Assembly: GCF_009931655.1 (NCBI RefSeq) | Contig: NZ_CP047984.1 | Location: 558,001 to 622,000, forward strand | Length of the DNA: 64,000 nucleotides | From: Pontibacter russatus | GTDB lineage: Bacteria; Bacteroidota; Bacteroidia; Cytophagales; Hymenobacteraceae | Reading direction: 5' to 3' | Shown here: one piece after another, positions 9,633-18,401 of the stretch | How positions within the stretch are numbered: the stretch's first letter is position 1 | How the letters are laid out: every line of letters begins with the position of its first letter | The notes under the pieces: generated by a model | The model's database searches: none | The model's input: only the letters and a program-made list of their open reading frames with translations | What the model was told of the DNA's origin: nothing | Position numbers and translations under genes: made by a program

Positions 9633-9681
9633 ATATAAACATAAAGCCCCGGCCATGATGGCCGGGGCTTTATGTTTATAT
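9633..9681. terminator. Strong intrinsic terminator of the RND operon
   Basis: A perfect 23-bp stem (arms 9633-9655 and 9659-9681) with a 3-base loop and a GC-rich core CCCCGGCC/GGCCGGGG flanked by A/T-rich ends. It begins 13 bases after the pump stop codon. Confidence 0.9.
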
Positions 9682-9882
9682 ACAGGCAGGCTCCGAAAGA
9701 AGCATATTTAGCCCAGCCGCCTTCTGTACGCCATGCAGAAAACTCAGGCCATTACTGCATTTATATGGCTTCCCCCAGTCGCGGGGAGGCAGCCATATAA
9801 ATAGCACACATCCGTTCTTTTGTAAGCAGGCCTATATAAAAGAAGCTTTGATATAACCAGCCTATAAAAAGAAGCACCTCGC

Positions 9883-10968
9883 CTACTCCTCCGGCAGCGG
9901 GAAACTCAGGTAAAAGGTAGTCCCCTGATTCTCTCCTTGGCTCTCGACCCAGATCTTGCCACCCTGCACCTCCACCAGCTCCCGCACAATAGACAGCCCG
10001 ACGCCGTTGGTGGGCTCGCCCCGCAGCCCTATCCGCGACATGTTACTGTACCTTTCGAAGATGTGCGGCTGCAGTTCCTCAGGGATGCCGATGCCATTGT
10101 CGGAGTGCAGCAGCAGCAGCCGGTTGTTTTCCACTCTCAGCTCGATGGTGATTCCACCCCCATCTGCAGTAAACTTGATGGAGTTGGCGATCAGGTTGTT
10201 GAGCACCTGCATCAGCTTTACCTCGTCCAGCTCCACCATTATTTTCTCCTGCTCCGTCACAACCTCAAACCGGTAATCCATGCCTTTGGCCACCTGGAAA
10301 GAATGCATCAGCCTCCGGACTAGCTCCACCAGATCGAAGCGCTGCGGGTTGACATATACCATCGGTGACCGCAGGTGCTCATCTTTCATCACATCGGTGA
10401 TAATACCCAGGCAGTTGTCGTAAGCCTCCAGAATCATGGTGGTGTAGGTGCTCACCTCCTCGTAATTTTTTTCCCGGTGCTCACTCTCCAGCAGCGAGGC
10501 GATGCCTTTGACGATAGCCAGGGGGCCGCGCAGGTCGTGGGCAATAATCTCCAGGGCGCTGTCTTTCCGGCGGGTGTACTCCCGCAGGTAATCCACGTAC
10601 TGCGACTGCTTCGTGACATCCTCCACGTCGCCGGCGATGTGCGTCAGCTCCCCCTCCGCGTTTCGGAGCGGATGAGCGTTCGCCTTCACTTCTTTCCGGC
10701 CACCATCGGGCAGCTTCAGGCTAAACTCCAGTTCGTGGCTTACGCCTTCCTCCAGCAGCAACCCGTAGCGTCTCGCAACAGCTTTCCTGTCGTCGGGATG
10801 CACATGGGTGATTAGCCGCACCGGAGACTCCAGCACAGCCTGCCTGTCCAGCTTCCAGATATGCTCCACGGCGTTGTTCAGGTAATCGAACTGCATGGTG
10901 CCCAGGTTAAAGAGGAAAATAATTTTTTTGTTGGATGCTCCAAACTGGTGAAAAAGGTCATTGTTCAT
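9883..10968 (-). CDS. Cytoplasmic PAS-domain sensor histidine kinase
   Basis: A 361-residue two-component kinase without membrane segments. The N-terminal PAS fold of PAS_3 type covers about 10-130, with the ending AEGELTHIAGDVEDVTKQ. The dimerisation helix contains the phosphorylated His in IIAHDLRGPLAI at about 139. The ATP-binding domain shows the N box (NNLIANSIKFT), G1 (HSDNGIGIP) and G2 (GVGLSIVREL). No response regulator lies beside it, so it is an orphan kinase whose partner is elsewhere. The gene is transcribed leftward and the YceI gene upstream is in the same orientation but 340 bases away. Confidence 0.93.
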   Translation of the reverse strand: MNNDLFHQFGASNKKIIFLFNLGTMQFDYLNNAVEHIWKLDRQAVLESPVRLITHVHPDDRKAVARRYGLLLEEGVSHELEFSLKLPDGGRKEVKANAHPLRNAEGELTHIAGDVEDVTKQSQYVDYLREYTRRKDSALEIIAHDLRGPLAIVKGIASLLESEHREKNYEEVSTYTTMILEAYDNCLGIITDVMKDEHLRSPMVYVNPQRFDLVELVRRLMHSFQVAKGMDYRFEVVTEQEKIMVELDEVKLMQVLNNLIANSIKFTADGGGITIELRVENNRLLLLHSDNGIGIPEELQPHIFERYSNMSRIGLRGEPTNGVGLSIVRELVEVQGGKIWVESQGENQGTTFYLSFPLPEE

Positions 10969-11308
10969 GATAACAGGCAGGTAAAGGATTAAGGCAGCTA
11001 GGAAAGCGGTTGATGCAGGTAATCAACCACCTATATCGGGTCACAAAGGATAGCGCCGTTATGTGTAGGAATAGAATGTCGAAGTTATTGAATATTTATG
11101 AATTCGCTGTGGTGTTTGCGCATTAATCAGCCGCCGCCTGCTATATCTATATATGCTGGCAGCAACACACCACGGCATATATAGATATAGCAGGCGGCCA
11201 GTATATAGCGCAGCCAGGCGGCAGGAAATAAGAAAGCAGCCAGCCTTCTCTGCCAAGTGGCAAAAGGGACTGACCGCCTTCGTCTATGGTTTCGGAATCC
11301 TACCTATG
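10969..11308. other. Intergenic region dominated by a long inverted repeat
   Basis: No gene is seen between the YceI stop and the kinase start. The notable content is the 24-bp perfect inverted repeat listed separately. Short frames crossing it in either direction are by-products of the palindrome. Confidence 0.6.
11133..11198. repeat. Perfect 24-bp inverted repeat (stem-loop)
   Basis: Arms 11133-11156 and 11175-11198 are exact reverse complements and enclose an 18-base loop. Each arm combines a GC block (GCCGCCTGC) with an AT block (TATATCTATATAT). There is no T run on either side, so it is not a standard terminator. It could be a processing site, a repeat of REP type or a protein-binding site. 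Confidence 0.85.
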
Positions 11309-11845
11309 TCAGCGCTGCTTCACCAACTGGACTTCGGCGTGCAGCCGTATATCGTCGCTCACTACCACGCTGCCCGCTTCCGTTACGGCGTCCCACGTCA
11401 GGCCAAAGGCTTTGCGGCTGATTTTGCCGTTTACCGTGAAGCCCGCTTTGGTCTGCCCGTAGGGGTCTACCACCGTGCCATGGTACTCCACGTCTACTGT
11501 CACGGGCTTTGTATTCCCCCGGATGGTCAGGTCGCCGTGCAGTCTGGCGTGACCGTCGGATGTCTCCTCATAGTTGGTGCCGGTGAACTTAAGCTGGCTG
11601 TGGTTTGCCGCATCGAAGAAATCAGCTGATTTCAGGTGCGTGTCGCGCTGCTCGTTGTTGGTGCTGATGGAGTCTACATCGGCCGTAAACACAATGCTCG
11701 AGGCTTTCGTGAAGTCCTCATCCTCCGTCTCCACCTCAATGTTGTAGCTGGTAAAGAAACCGGTTACAGTCGTTATCATCAGGTGCTTTACCTTGAACTG
11801 TATTTCGCTGTGTGCCGGGTCAACCGACCATTTCACTTTTGCCAT
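11309..11845 (-). CDS. YceI family protein (lipocalin-like)
   Basis: A 178-residue YceI-domain protein. The family forms a lipocalin-like barrel that binds long isoprenoid chains, and its members are mostly linked to stress or isoprenoid handling. Typical features are the start KWSVDPAHSEIQFKVKHLMI (4-23), FTADVDSISTNNEQRDTHLKS (53-73) and the LTIRGNTKPVTVDVEY strand (105-120). No signal peptide is visible, so this copy appears cytoplasmic, unlike E. coli YceI. The gene stands alone, with 307 bases of upstream spacer. Confidence 0.93.
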   Translation of the reverse strand: MAKVKWSVDPAHSEIQFKVKHLMITTVTGFFTSYNIEVETEDEDFTKASSIVFTADVDSISTNNEQRDTHLKSADFFDAANHSQLKFTGTNYEETSDGHARLHGDLTIRGNTKPVTVDVEYHGTVVDPYGQTKAGFTVNGKISRKAFGLTWDAVTEAGSVVVSDDIRLHAEVQLVKQR

Positions 11846-12152
11846 AGCTTTACTTGGTTAAAAGGTTGATAACGGAGCAACCGGCGGCATAACGCTGCTG
11901 CAAAATGCCAGGCTTCTCCGGTATATAAGGTTGTACGTACACTTACCCTGATGTAGAGGCGCTCTCTGATTATTTGGTTGCAAAAAACTGATTTGCTGGC
12001 GGAGGCGCTTCTCTGTAACGGGAACCTCCGGCGCCGAAACTCTTGCCCCTGTCTGAAAATCCGGGACTACGTGCGCTATAGTCTGAGACGGGCCGCGTAT
12101 ATATGAGCCATATATAAACGGGTCACAAAATGAAAGCTAAACACTACACCTG
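11846..12152. other. Divergent intergenic region, nothing specific seen
   Basis: Contains the start-proximal regions of the leftward YceI gene and the rightward EcsC-like gene. TATATA tracts lie at about 12100-12118. No RNA gene or clear operator was recognised. Confidence 0.5.
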
Positions 12153-12899
12153 ATGTCTGCTCACGCTTATGAAGAATTTGCTCTACGGGAGCTGACGGCC
12201 TGGCAGGCAGAAATGCTGCGCCCGCCTTCCCTTGTCAACCGGCTGGCCACGAGGGCACAGCACAAAATCAACAGCTATATTCCGGAAAAGATACACACAG
12301 CCATCACTGTCACCATCAAGCAAATGATCAGGGCGGTGCTGTTCGGGGCGGAGCGGACAACCAGGAAACCGGAGGTTTATGCCTCTTTGCATCTGAGGGA
12401 GGCGCTGGTGCAGGAGCGGATTGAATTCTATAAGCGCGCGGCAGCGGCGGAAGGCGGCCTTACCGGGGCGGGTGGCATTTTGCTGGGCTTTGCTGATTTC
12501 CCGCTGCTGCTGGGCCTGAAGCTGAAGCTGCTGTACGAGATCGCGGCGCTCTACGGCTACTCCGTCGAGGACTACCGGGAGCGCCTCTTCCTGCTGCACA
12601 TCTTTCAGCTGGCCTTCAGCAGCCAGGAGCGGCGGCGGCAGGTGTACCTGCAAATGGAGAACTGGGAGGAACAGAAAAAACACCTCCCCAACGATATCCA
12701 CCAATACGACTGGCGCACCCTGCAGCAGCAGTACCGCGATTATATCGATATTCCGAAGATGGCCCAACTCATTCCGCTTATCGGGGCTCCCGTAGGTGCC
12801 GTGGTGAACTACAGACTGCTGCAGAAGCTGGGCGTAACCGCCATGAATGCCTACCGCATGCGTTGGCAGGAGGAGCAGAAACCACTGCGGCAGCACTGA
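12153..12899 (+). CDS. EcsC family protein
   Basis: A 248-residue protein of the EcsC family, named after the third gene of the Bacillus ecs ABC locus; the molecular role is unclear. The sequence is largely helical. Its glycine-rich hydrophobic centre, GGLTGAGGILLGFADFPLLLGLKLKLL (about 100-126), marks the family, followed by the conserved IAALYGYSVEDYRERLFLL (130-148) and a C-terminal PLIGAPVGAVVNY (209-221). No ABC transporter genes sit next to it, so the association that named the family is missing here. Convergent with the nuclease gene. Confidence 0.88.
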   Translation: MSAHAYEEFALRELTAWQAEMLRPPSLVNRLATRAQHKINSYIPEKIHTAITVTIKQMIRAVLFGAERTTRKPEVYASLHLREALVQERIEFYKRAAAAEGGLTGAGGILLGFADFPLLLGLKLKLLYEIAALYGYSVEDYRERLFLLHIFQLAFSSQERRRQVYLQMENWEEQKKHLPNDIHQYDWRTLQQQYRDYIDIPKMAQLIPLIGAPVGAVVNYRLLQKLGVTAMNAYRMRWQEEQKPLRQH

Positions 12900-12964
12900 T
12901 AAACCGCAACAACGCTAGGGGACTTCTATCTTTTCAGGAGGAGGAAGCAGCAGCGCTATATATG

Positions 12965-13813
12965 CTAGTTTGCAGGGCCTTCGTCCACCTGGCTTTCCAG
13001 CGCCTCCTCCATGTCATCGGATAACTCATGCAGCAGGTCGTAGCCAGTGGCCTCCTCAATGGCGTCCACAGTAGTCAGGTAAGTCGTCCAGTCGGGGCGA
13101 ACCGCGTTTGTGTTTGGGATGTTCACGGCGATCACGCGCGTGCCGGCCGTGATGCGGGAAAGGTCGTTTTCGCCTTCGGGCAGCACCACCAGCACTTTCC
13201 AGATGCGGCTGGGCACGGTCACGTGGCCTTCGTCAATTTTCCTGGCCAGGCCATTGCTGCCGGTGCCGCCTACGCCATAGCTGCCCATTACCACATATAC
13301 CTCCTGCCCCTGCCCCACCAGTTCACGAGTATAGTCCTCCAGATTACCCCATGTATCCTGGTTGTTCCGCGGAGCCTGCGGGATCATATTGGTCATCAGG
13401 AAGGTGGCGGCATTGTCCTCCTCAGACTTGGTACGGTCTGCGGAGGGGGTGTTGTGGCCCCTGTCGAAGCCGCTGCCCGAATAGCTGGAGGCCGTGACGC
13501 GGTACCAGCCCTCGGGCAGCGCGGGGTCGCTCCGGAAATTGTCCTGCCGGGGAGCATTGCCAAGCCAGTCCCGGCTCACGTGCCAGCTTACCCAGTTCGG
13601 GGTTCCCCTGTCGCGGCTGTACGAGAGCGCGTACTGCGGCTTCAGGATCAGGTAGTTGTTAAAATTGCGCACATCGGAGGTGGCACCGCTCGGGTTGCCG
13701 AGCAACAGCTGCTCCGCTTCCGGCGAGATGCGGGGTATTACCTCTGCCTGGCGGCAGCCAAAGGAGAAAGCCCAGATAAACAGGAACAAGGCTAAAGGAC
13801 GGAATCGCATCAT
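12965..13813 (-). CDS. DNA/RNA non-specific endonuclease, lipoprotein
   Basis: A 282-residue nuclease of the beta-beta-alpha metal family (NucA/Serratia nuclease type) that cuts DNA and RNA without sequence preference. The catalytic motif DRGH is at 117-120 with His120 as general base, and the metal-binding Asn region is MIPQAPRNNQDTW (143-155). The N-terminus is a lipoprotein signal with FSFGC and Cys20, so the enzyme is probably anchored to the outer membrane and works outside the cell, likely in nutrient scavenging from nucleic acids. No inhibitor gene is adjacent, in line with export. Confidence 0.93.
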   Translation of the reverse strand: MMRFRPLALFLFIWAFSFGCRQAEVIPRISPEAEQLLLGNPSGATSDVRNFNNYLILKPQYALSYSRDRGTPNWVSWHVSRDWLGNAPRQDNFRSDPALPEGWYRVTASSYSGSGFDRGHNTPSADRTKSEEDNAATFLMTNMIPQAPRNNQDTWGNLEDYTRELVGQGQEVYVVMGSYGVGGTGSNGLARKIDEGHVTVPSRIWKVLVVLPEGENDLSRITAGTRVIAVNIPNTNAVRPDWTTYLTTVDAIEEATGYDLLHELSDDMEEALESQVDEGPAN

Positions 13814-14211
13814 AAGTTAAGATTTAAAGGAGCCGGGCTGGCCACCTGCATGGGTTAACCGACAGGCAAAGCGCTTGTTTTCTTTATCAGAGAGCCTTTT
13901 TTAAACTTTAGCTTCTGAAATCGTATATGGGGCAACAGCAGGCGGCTGGCTGTACAGCATCCGCCTGCGGGCGGAAGATTTTGGTGACGCGAAGGTAGGC
14001 GCAAATATTTATTCCTGCTATATTTACTGCATCAAAAAACGAGGCTTAGCGCTGCGCCGGCTGCGGCCATATATGCCAAAGCCGGCATCAGGTTGGCTTC
14101 CGTGCAAAATCAGCAAACACCTTTATCTTAAGGCACCGTTTTGGAGCATAGGGATTGGAAAGTGCCGATTTATATCGCTATCTTAACCGCTAAACGTTAA
14201 AAATCACTAAT
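13814..14211. other. Divergent intergenic region, nothing specific seen
   Basis: 398 bases between the leftward nuclease and the small rightward lysine-rich gene. No RNA gene, repeat or clear promoter box was recognised. Confidence 0.5.
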
Positions 14212-14316
14212 ATGGCAAAGTCACAGGACGCAAAGAAGGAAGCAAAGAAAAAGCCTGCGAAAACAGAGAAAGAGAAGCGCGCGGCCAAGCAGGAAAAGAA
14301 GAAGAGCAGGGAATAA
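14212..14316 (+). CDS. 34-residue lysine-rich basic protein
   Basis: ATG at 14212 to TAA at 14314 encodes 34 residues made almost entirely of Lys, Ala, Glu, Gln and Arg, beginning MAKSQDAKKEAKKKPAKTEK. Such composition recalls small nucleic-acid-binding or histone H1-like tails. I consider it real because the gene is bracketed by a long spacer and by a perfect 13-bp terminator 29 bases after the stop, and nothing else nearby needs that terminator. No Shine-Dalgarno is present. A role in binding nucleic acid or ribosomes is inference from charge alone. Confidence 0.6.
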   Translation: MAKSQDAKKEAKKKPAKTEKEKRAAKQEKKKSRE

Positions 14317-14345
14317 CCCTCCCGGCCACGCTAAAGCAAGCAACG

Positions 14346-14387
14346 GCAGCGGGATCTGTTGACACATGCAGGTCCCGCTGCTTTTTT
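14346..14387 (+). terminator. Intrinsic terminator after the lysine-rich gene
   Basis: A 13-bp stem (14346-14358 with 14369-14381, one G-T pair) and a 10-base loop, followed directly by six T residues. Confidence 0.92.
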
Positions 14388-14541
14388 CCCGATATATGCC
14401 CACAAGAAACTGCTACCCATGCTCCAGCCGGATTTTAGTACAATCCCGCCGGTTGCTCGGGTACAGCCCTTTATTTTTACATGCTAAAACCGCATTTCCT
14501 GCCAGGGCAGCCTTCTAACCATGCCCTCCAGGAGGCAGTCT

Positions 14542-15390
14542 ATGCGTAAAGCCACCCAAATGAAGATCAAAGCCATCTGCTCCGACATCGACGGCACCCT
14601 GCTCGACAGCCGCCGCGAGCTCTCTCCCCGCACCATCGCCGCCTTCAGGAGCCTCGGCAAGCACATCCCCGTTATTCTTGCCTCTTCGCGCATGCCCGCC
14701 GCCATGCGCCACCTGCAGGAAGAGCTCGGCATCCTGCACCACCCCATGATCTGCTTTAACGGCGGCTATGTGCTGCTCTACAGCGAAGGGGCTGATATCC
14801 CGGCGGTCATCGACTCGGTGCAGATTCCGGTTGCTGTGTGCGCCGCCATCGTGGGGATGGCGCACGGCACCGACATCCACATCAGCCTATATACCGGCGA
14901 CAGCTGGTACGCCCCCCAGTTCGACAAATGGGCGGAGAAAGAGGCGCGCGTCACGAAGGTTTCGCCGAGGGTGGGTGCCCTGAACGCGGTGCTGGACGAG
15001 TGGCATACGGCAGACACCGGGGCGCACAAAGTGATGTGCATGGGCCCTGCCGAAGAAATAGCGGAGATGGCGGCGGAACTCACCGACAGGTTCGGCGACG
15101 AGCTTTATATATACCGCTCCAAAACAACCTACCTGGAGCTGGCCCAACGCACCATCTCCAAGGCAACGGCGCTCGAGCTGATCCTGCAGAACAACTATGG
15201 CATTCCGATGGACGAGGTGATGGCCTTCGGGGACAACTACAACGATGTGGAGTTGCTGCAGGCGGTGGGCTTGGGCATTGCCGTGGGCAACGCCCGCGAA
15301 GAAGTGAAGGCCGTCGCCAACGAGATAACCCTCAACAGCACCGACGATGGCGTAGCCATCGCCATCGAGAAGCACCTGCTGCAGCAGTAA
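14542..15390 (+). CDS. HAD superfamily hydrolase, Cof type
   Basis: A roughly 282-residue sugar-phosphate or nucleotide phosphatase of the Cof (IIB) subfamily. Motif I is DIDGTLLD close to the N-terminus, with the nucleophile Asp and the acid/base Asp two residues on. Motif II is ILASSRM, motif III the Lys of TISKATALELIL, and motif IV GDNYNDVELL near the end. The mobile cap lies between motifs II and III, as expected for class II caps. Start at 14542 is chosen because AGGAGG at 14530-14535 sits six bases before it; 14521 and 14560 are alternatives. Substrate unknown; the pullulanase gene downstream hints at sugar phosphates. Confidence 0.9.
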   Translation: MRKATQMKIKAICSDIDGTLLDSRRELSPRTIAAFRSLGKHIPVILASSRMPAAMRHLQEELGILHHPMICFNGGYVLLYSEGADIPAVIDSVQIPVAVCAAIVGMAHGTDIHISLYTGDSWYAPQFDKWAEKEARVTKVSPRVGALNAVLDEWHTADTGAHKVMCMGPAEEIAEMAAELTDRFGDELYIYRSKTTYLELAQRTISKATALELILQNNYGIPMDEVMAFGDNYNDVELLQAVGLGIAVGNAREEVKAVANEITLNSTDDGVAIAIEKHLLQQ

Positions 15391-15732
15391 ATCCCGGCTA
15401 TTTTGCTGCCTTATTCCGCAGGGCGTCTGAATCCTGCTATATATGCCGGTTCGCGGCCAATGCTATATATCCCAGCCATCAACCCAAAGCGTTACCCTAT
15501 CCCCGGAATTTTTCCGAGAAAAATAAATCTGCAGAAAAGGGACATTGAGTGGGCGAAACTATGTTATCACTTCACCAGAACATACATCAGAAAATGAATG
15601 CTGCATTTATATATGATTTCAGGGTCGACCTTCCCTAATACCGGCCTGAATTTTGATAGCGATTCTCCTATATAGACAGCCGTTCATGCCACGGTTTTTT
15701 ACCTGTCTCCCTGTCCTTTTTCTCAAGATTCT
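15391..15732. other. Intergenic, no gene seen
   Basis: 342 bases between two rightward genes with several TATATA tracts. No terminator hairpin with T tail and no RNA gene was found. Confidence 0.5.
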
Positions 15733-17667
15733 ATGCCATTTTATTCAACCCAGATGCCTTTGCCGGCTATAAATTACAGCGATTACCCTGCCTACCCGGA
15801 GGCAAATCTCTGGACTTGCTATCACCCGCTCAGCACTACCTTCCGGCTTTGGTCGCCGGTGGCGGAGGAGGTTGCGCTGAACCTCTATGACAGCGGGGCC
15901 GGCGGCCAGTTACTGCTCCGGGCCAGCCTGGAGGAAACGCAGGAGGGGCTCTGGGTGCTGACAGTACAAAAGGACCTGCGGGGCATCTATTATACCTATC
16001 AGGTGAAGGCAAACGGTATTTGGCTGGATGAGACGCCGGGTGTATATGCCCTGGCTGTTGGGGTAAACGGCCGGCGTGCCATGGTGATAGACCTGGCCGC
16101 CACCGATCCGGCGGGCTGGGAAAACGACAAGGGCCCGGCCGTGTCCTCGCCGAACGAGGCTGTGCTGTACGAAGTGCATGTCCGGGATTTCACGGTCAGC
16201 CAGAGCGCCGGCAGTTCCAGCCCCGGTAAGTTCCTGGGCATGGTGGAGCAGGGCACCACGACCCCCAATGGCCTGGCCACCGGCATTGACCATCTGAAAG
16301 AGATGGGGATAACGCACGTACACCTGCTGCCCGCCTTCGACTTCAATTCGGTGGACGAAGCGGCCCAGGACAAGCCGCAATACAACTGGGGCTACGATCC
16401 GCAGAACTACAACGTGCCCGAAGGCTCTTATGCCTCCGACCCCTACCGCGCGGAGGTGCGCGTACGGGAGTTTAAGGAGATGGTGCAGGGCTTTCACCGC
16501 AACGGCCTCGGCGTGGTCATGGATGTGGTATATAACCACACCGGCGTTACGGAAGGCTCCAACTTTAACCTGGAGGTGCCGGGATACTATTACAGACATA
16601 CCAACGACGGCCGTTGGTCCGATGCCTCCGCCTGCGGAAACGAAACAGCCAGCGAACGCATCATGATGCGCAAGTTCATCCTGGAGTCGTGCTGCCACTG
16701 GGCGCGGGAGTACCATATCGACGGCTTCCGCTTCGACCTGATGGGCATTCATGATATCGAAACCATGAACCATTTGGCCGTAGTCCTGAAGTCCATTAAC
16801 CCGAACATCCTGCTATATGGCGAGGGATGGACAGCCGGGGCCAGTCCGCTGCCGGACGCACAGCGCGCCACCAAAGCCCACACCCATGAACTGGAGCACA
16901 TCTCCGCCTTCAGCGACGACCTGCGCGATGCCCTCAAAGGCTCTGTTTTTGATGAGAAAGGCAGGGGCTTTGTCAGCGGGGCCAGCGGCACGGAGGAAAA
17001 GGTGAAGTTTGGCGTGGTGGGGAGCATCGCGCACCCGGAGGTGCATGCCTATGTGGAGGCGTGGGCAAGAGCGCCCTGGCAGGCGGTGTCTTATGTGTCG
17101 TGCCACGACAACCACACCCTGTACGACAAGCTGAGGCTGTCTAACCCGGATGCTTCGGAAGAGGATATAAAAAGGATGCACCTGCTGGCGAACGCCGTGG
17201 TGCTTACCTCGCAGGGCATACCGTTTCTGATGGCCGGAGAGGAAATGCTGCGCACCAAAAAAGGCGCACACAACAGCTACAACCTTCCCGATGCCATCAA
17301 CCAGATCGACTGGAACTGGAAGACGGCCCACCAGGATGTATTTGCCTATTACAGAGATCTCATCCAACTCAGGAAAGCGCATCCAGCTTTCCGTATGCCT
17401 ACCGCCGCAATGGTGAACCAGCACCTGCACTTCCTGGGAGCGGGACCTGGTGTGGTGGGCTATATACTAACGGACCATGCGAACAAAGACCCCTGGAGGA
17501 ACATCGCCGTCTTCTATAACGCCAACAGGTTCAAAGTCCGGGTGGCGCTTGCCGGCGCGTGGCGCGTGGTGGCCGCAGGCGCGGAGATAGATTTTGACGC
17601 AAAGCAGCAGGTACGGGATTTTGCAGAAGTGCCTCCTGTCGCTATGCTGATCCTATTCCAGGACTGA
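15733..17667 (+). CDS. pulA: Type I pullulanase (alpha-1,6 debranching enzyme)
   Basis: A 644-residue GH13 enzyme that hydrolyses alpha-1,6 branches in pullulan, glycogen or branched maltodextrins. An N-terminal CBM48-like beta domain spans about 25-125. The type I signature YNWGYDP is at 217-223. The GH13 regions follow: MDVVYNHT (263-270), GFRFDLMG with nucleophile Asp335, YGEGW with acid Glu364, and SCHDNHT with Asp459. A small C-terminal beta domain ends the protein. There is no signal peptide, so it works in the cytoplasm on glycogen or imported dextrins. No sus-like importer is nearby. Confidence 0.95.
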   Translation: MPFYSTQMPLPAINYSDYPAYPEANLWTCYHPLSTTFRLWSPVAEEVALNLYDSGAGGQLLLRASLEETQEGLWVLTVQKDLRGIYYTYQVKANGIWLDETPGVYALAVGVNGRRAMVIDLAATDPAGWENDKGPAVSSPNEAVLYEVHVRDFTVSQSAGSSSPGKFLGMVEQGTTTPNGLATGIDHLKEMGITHVHLLPAFDFNSVDEAAQDKPQYNWGYDPQNYNVPEGSYASDPYRAEVRVREFKEMVQGFHRNGLGVVMDVVYNHTGVTEGSNFNLEVPGYYYRHTNDGRWSDASACGNETASERIMMRKFILESCCHWAREYHIDGFRFDLMGIHDIETMNHLAVVLKSINPNILLYGEGWTAGASPLPDAQRATKAHTHELEHISAFSDDLRDALKGSVFDEKGRGFVSGASGTEEKVKFGVVGSIAHPEVHAYVEAWARAPWQAVSYVSCHDNHTLYDKLRLSNPDASEEDIKRMHLLANAVVLTSQGIPFLMAGEEMLRTKKGAHNSYNLPDAINQIDWNWKTAHQDVFAYYRDLIQLRKAHPAFRMPTAAMVNQHLHFLGAGPGVVGYILTDHANKDPWRNIAVFYNANRFKVRVALAGAWRVVAAGAEIDFDAKQQVRDFAEVPPVAMLILFQD

Positions 17668-17805
17668 CAGCCATATATAGTTTGGTAGTATATATGCTGT
17701 CAGGTTCCTTTTACCATATATAAATCAGGCATATATGGCGCGAGACTCCGGATTCATGTTCGGTATCTGTGGTCTCCGGCAGCTCTGCAACCGCCATGTC
17801 CTGCT

Positions 17806-17828
17806 GTTTCGGATTTGCAATCCGAAAC
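17806..17828. repeat. 10-bp palindromic hairpin
   Basis: GTTTCGGATT and its exact reverse complement are separated by TGC. It lies between the convergent pullulanase and cyclic-nucleotide-binding genes, with a run of seven T at 17841-17847. It may be the shared terminator or a REP-type repeat. Confidence 0.6.
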
Positions 17829-17936
17829 TTCTTGCTGCCTATTTTTTTAAAATTCTTGCTCTCCTTTTCTGATCCTGTTCAAAATGTGGATTATGAACCC
17901 GGAAGAGCAGACATTCGACTGACAGTTACGCGGCTG

Positions 17937-18395
17937 CTATACAGACGGGACGCCGGACAGGCTGGTGTTGTGGAAGGATGCGCTTTTGTGGTCCATGATG
18001 CGGAGGCGGCGGCACAGCGTGTTCAGGATGCCCTTCAGCACTTCCACATTATTCATCATGATTTCATAGAACGGCTCCTGCTCCAGCCTCAGCAGGACGG
18101 TTTCTTCCAGGGTGGTGGCACTGGCAGACCGGCTTTCCGCGTCCAGCACCGACAACTCTCCCACAATGTCATTGTCTTCCAGCACCGCCAGCGTGTAATC
18201 GCCGTCGTGTACCCGCACCCGGCCTCTATATATAAAATACATGCAGTTGCCCTTGTCTCCTTTCAGGAAAAGGTTCGCCCCCGGCTCCAGGTACATTTCC
18301 TCCAGTATCCCGGCCAGCCCCACCAACTCCTGCTCCGGGGTGTTGTGGAAGATCTCGGAGGAGCGCAAAATCAGCACTTTCTCAATCAGCAGCAT
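17937..18395 (-). CDS. Cyclic-nucleotide-binding domain protein
   Basis: A 152-residue single-domain protein with the cNMP-binding beta-roll: PGANLFLKGDKGNCMYFIYRGRV (38-60), then DNDIVGELSVLDAESRSASATT (76-97), which is the phosphate-binding cassette. In that cassette GE is kept, while the Arg is displaced into SRSAS, so ligand binding is uncertain. No DNA-binding helix-turn-helix follows, so it is not a Crp regulator. It starts six bases after the stop of the Npt-like transporter gene and must be cotranscribed with it. It probably acts as a regulatory subunit or sensor for that membrane protein. Confidence 0.85.
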   Translation of the reverse strand: MLLIEKVLILRSSEIFHNTPEQELVGLAGILEEMYLEPGANLFLKGDKGNCMYFIYRGRVRVHDGDYTLAVLEDNDIVGELSVLDAESRSASATTLEETVLLRLEQEPFYEIMMNNVEVLKGILNTLCRRLRIMDHKSASFHNTSLSGVPSV

Positions 18396-18401
18396 TCTCT
18401 C

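Noticed and set aside
8289..9656. 455-residue open frame on the minus strand inside the RND pump gene
   Set aside because: It lies antisense to a well-conserved pump, lacks any recognisable domain, and arises because GC-rich codons leave few stops in opposite frames.
11059..11256. 65-residue minus-strand frame across the 24-bp inverted repeat
   Set aside because: It owes its length to the palindrome and low-complexity AT stretch and shows no domain.
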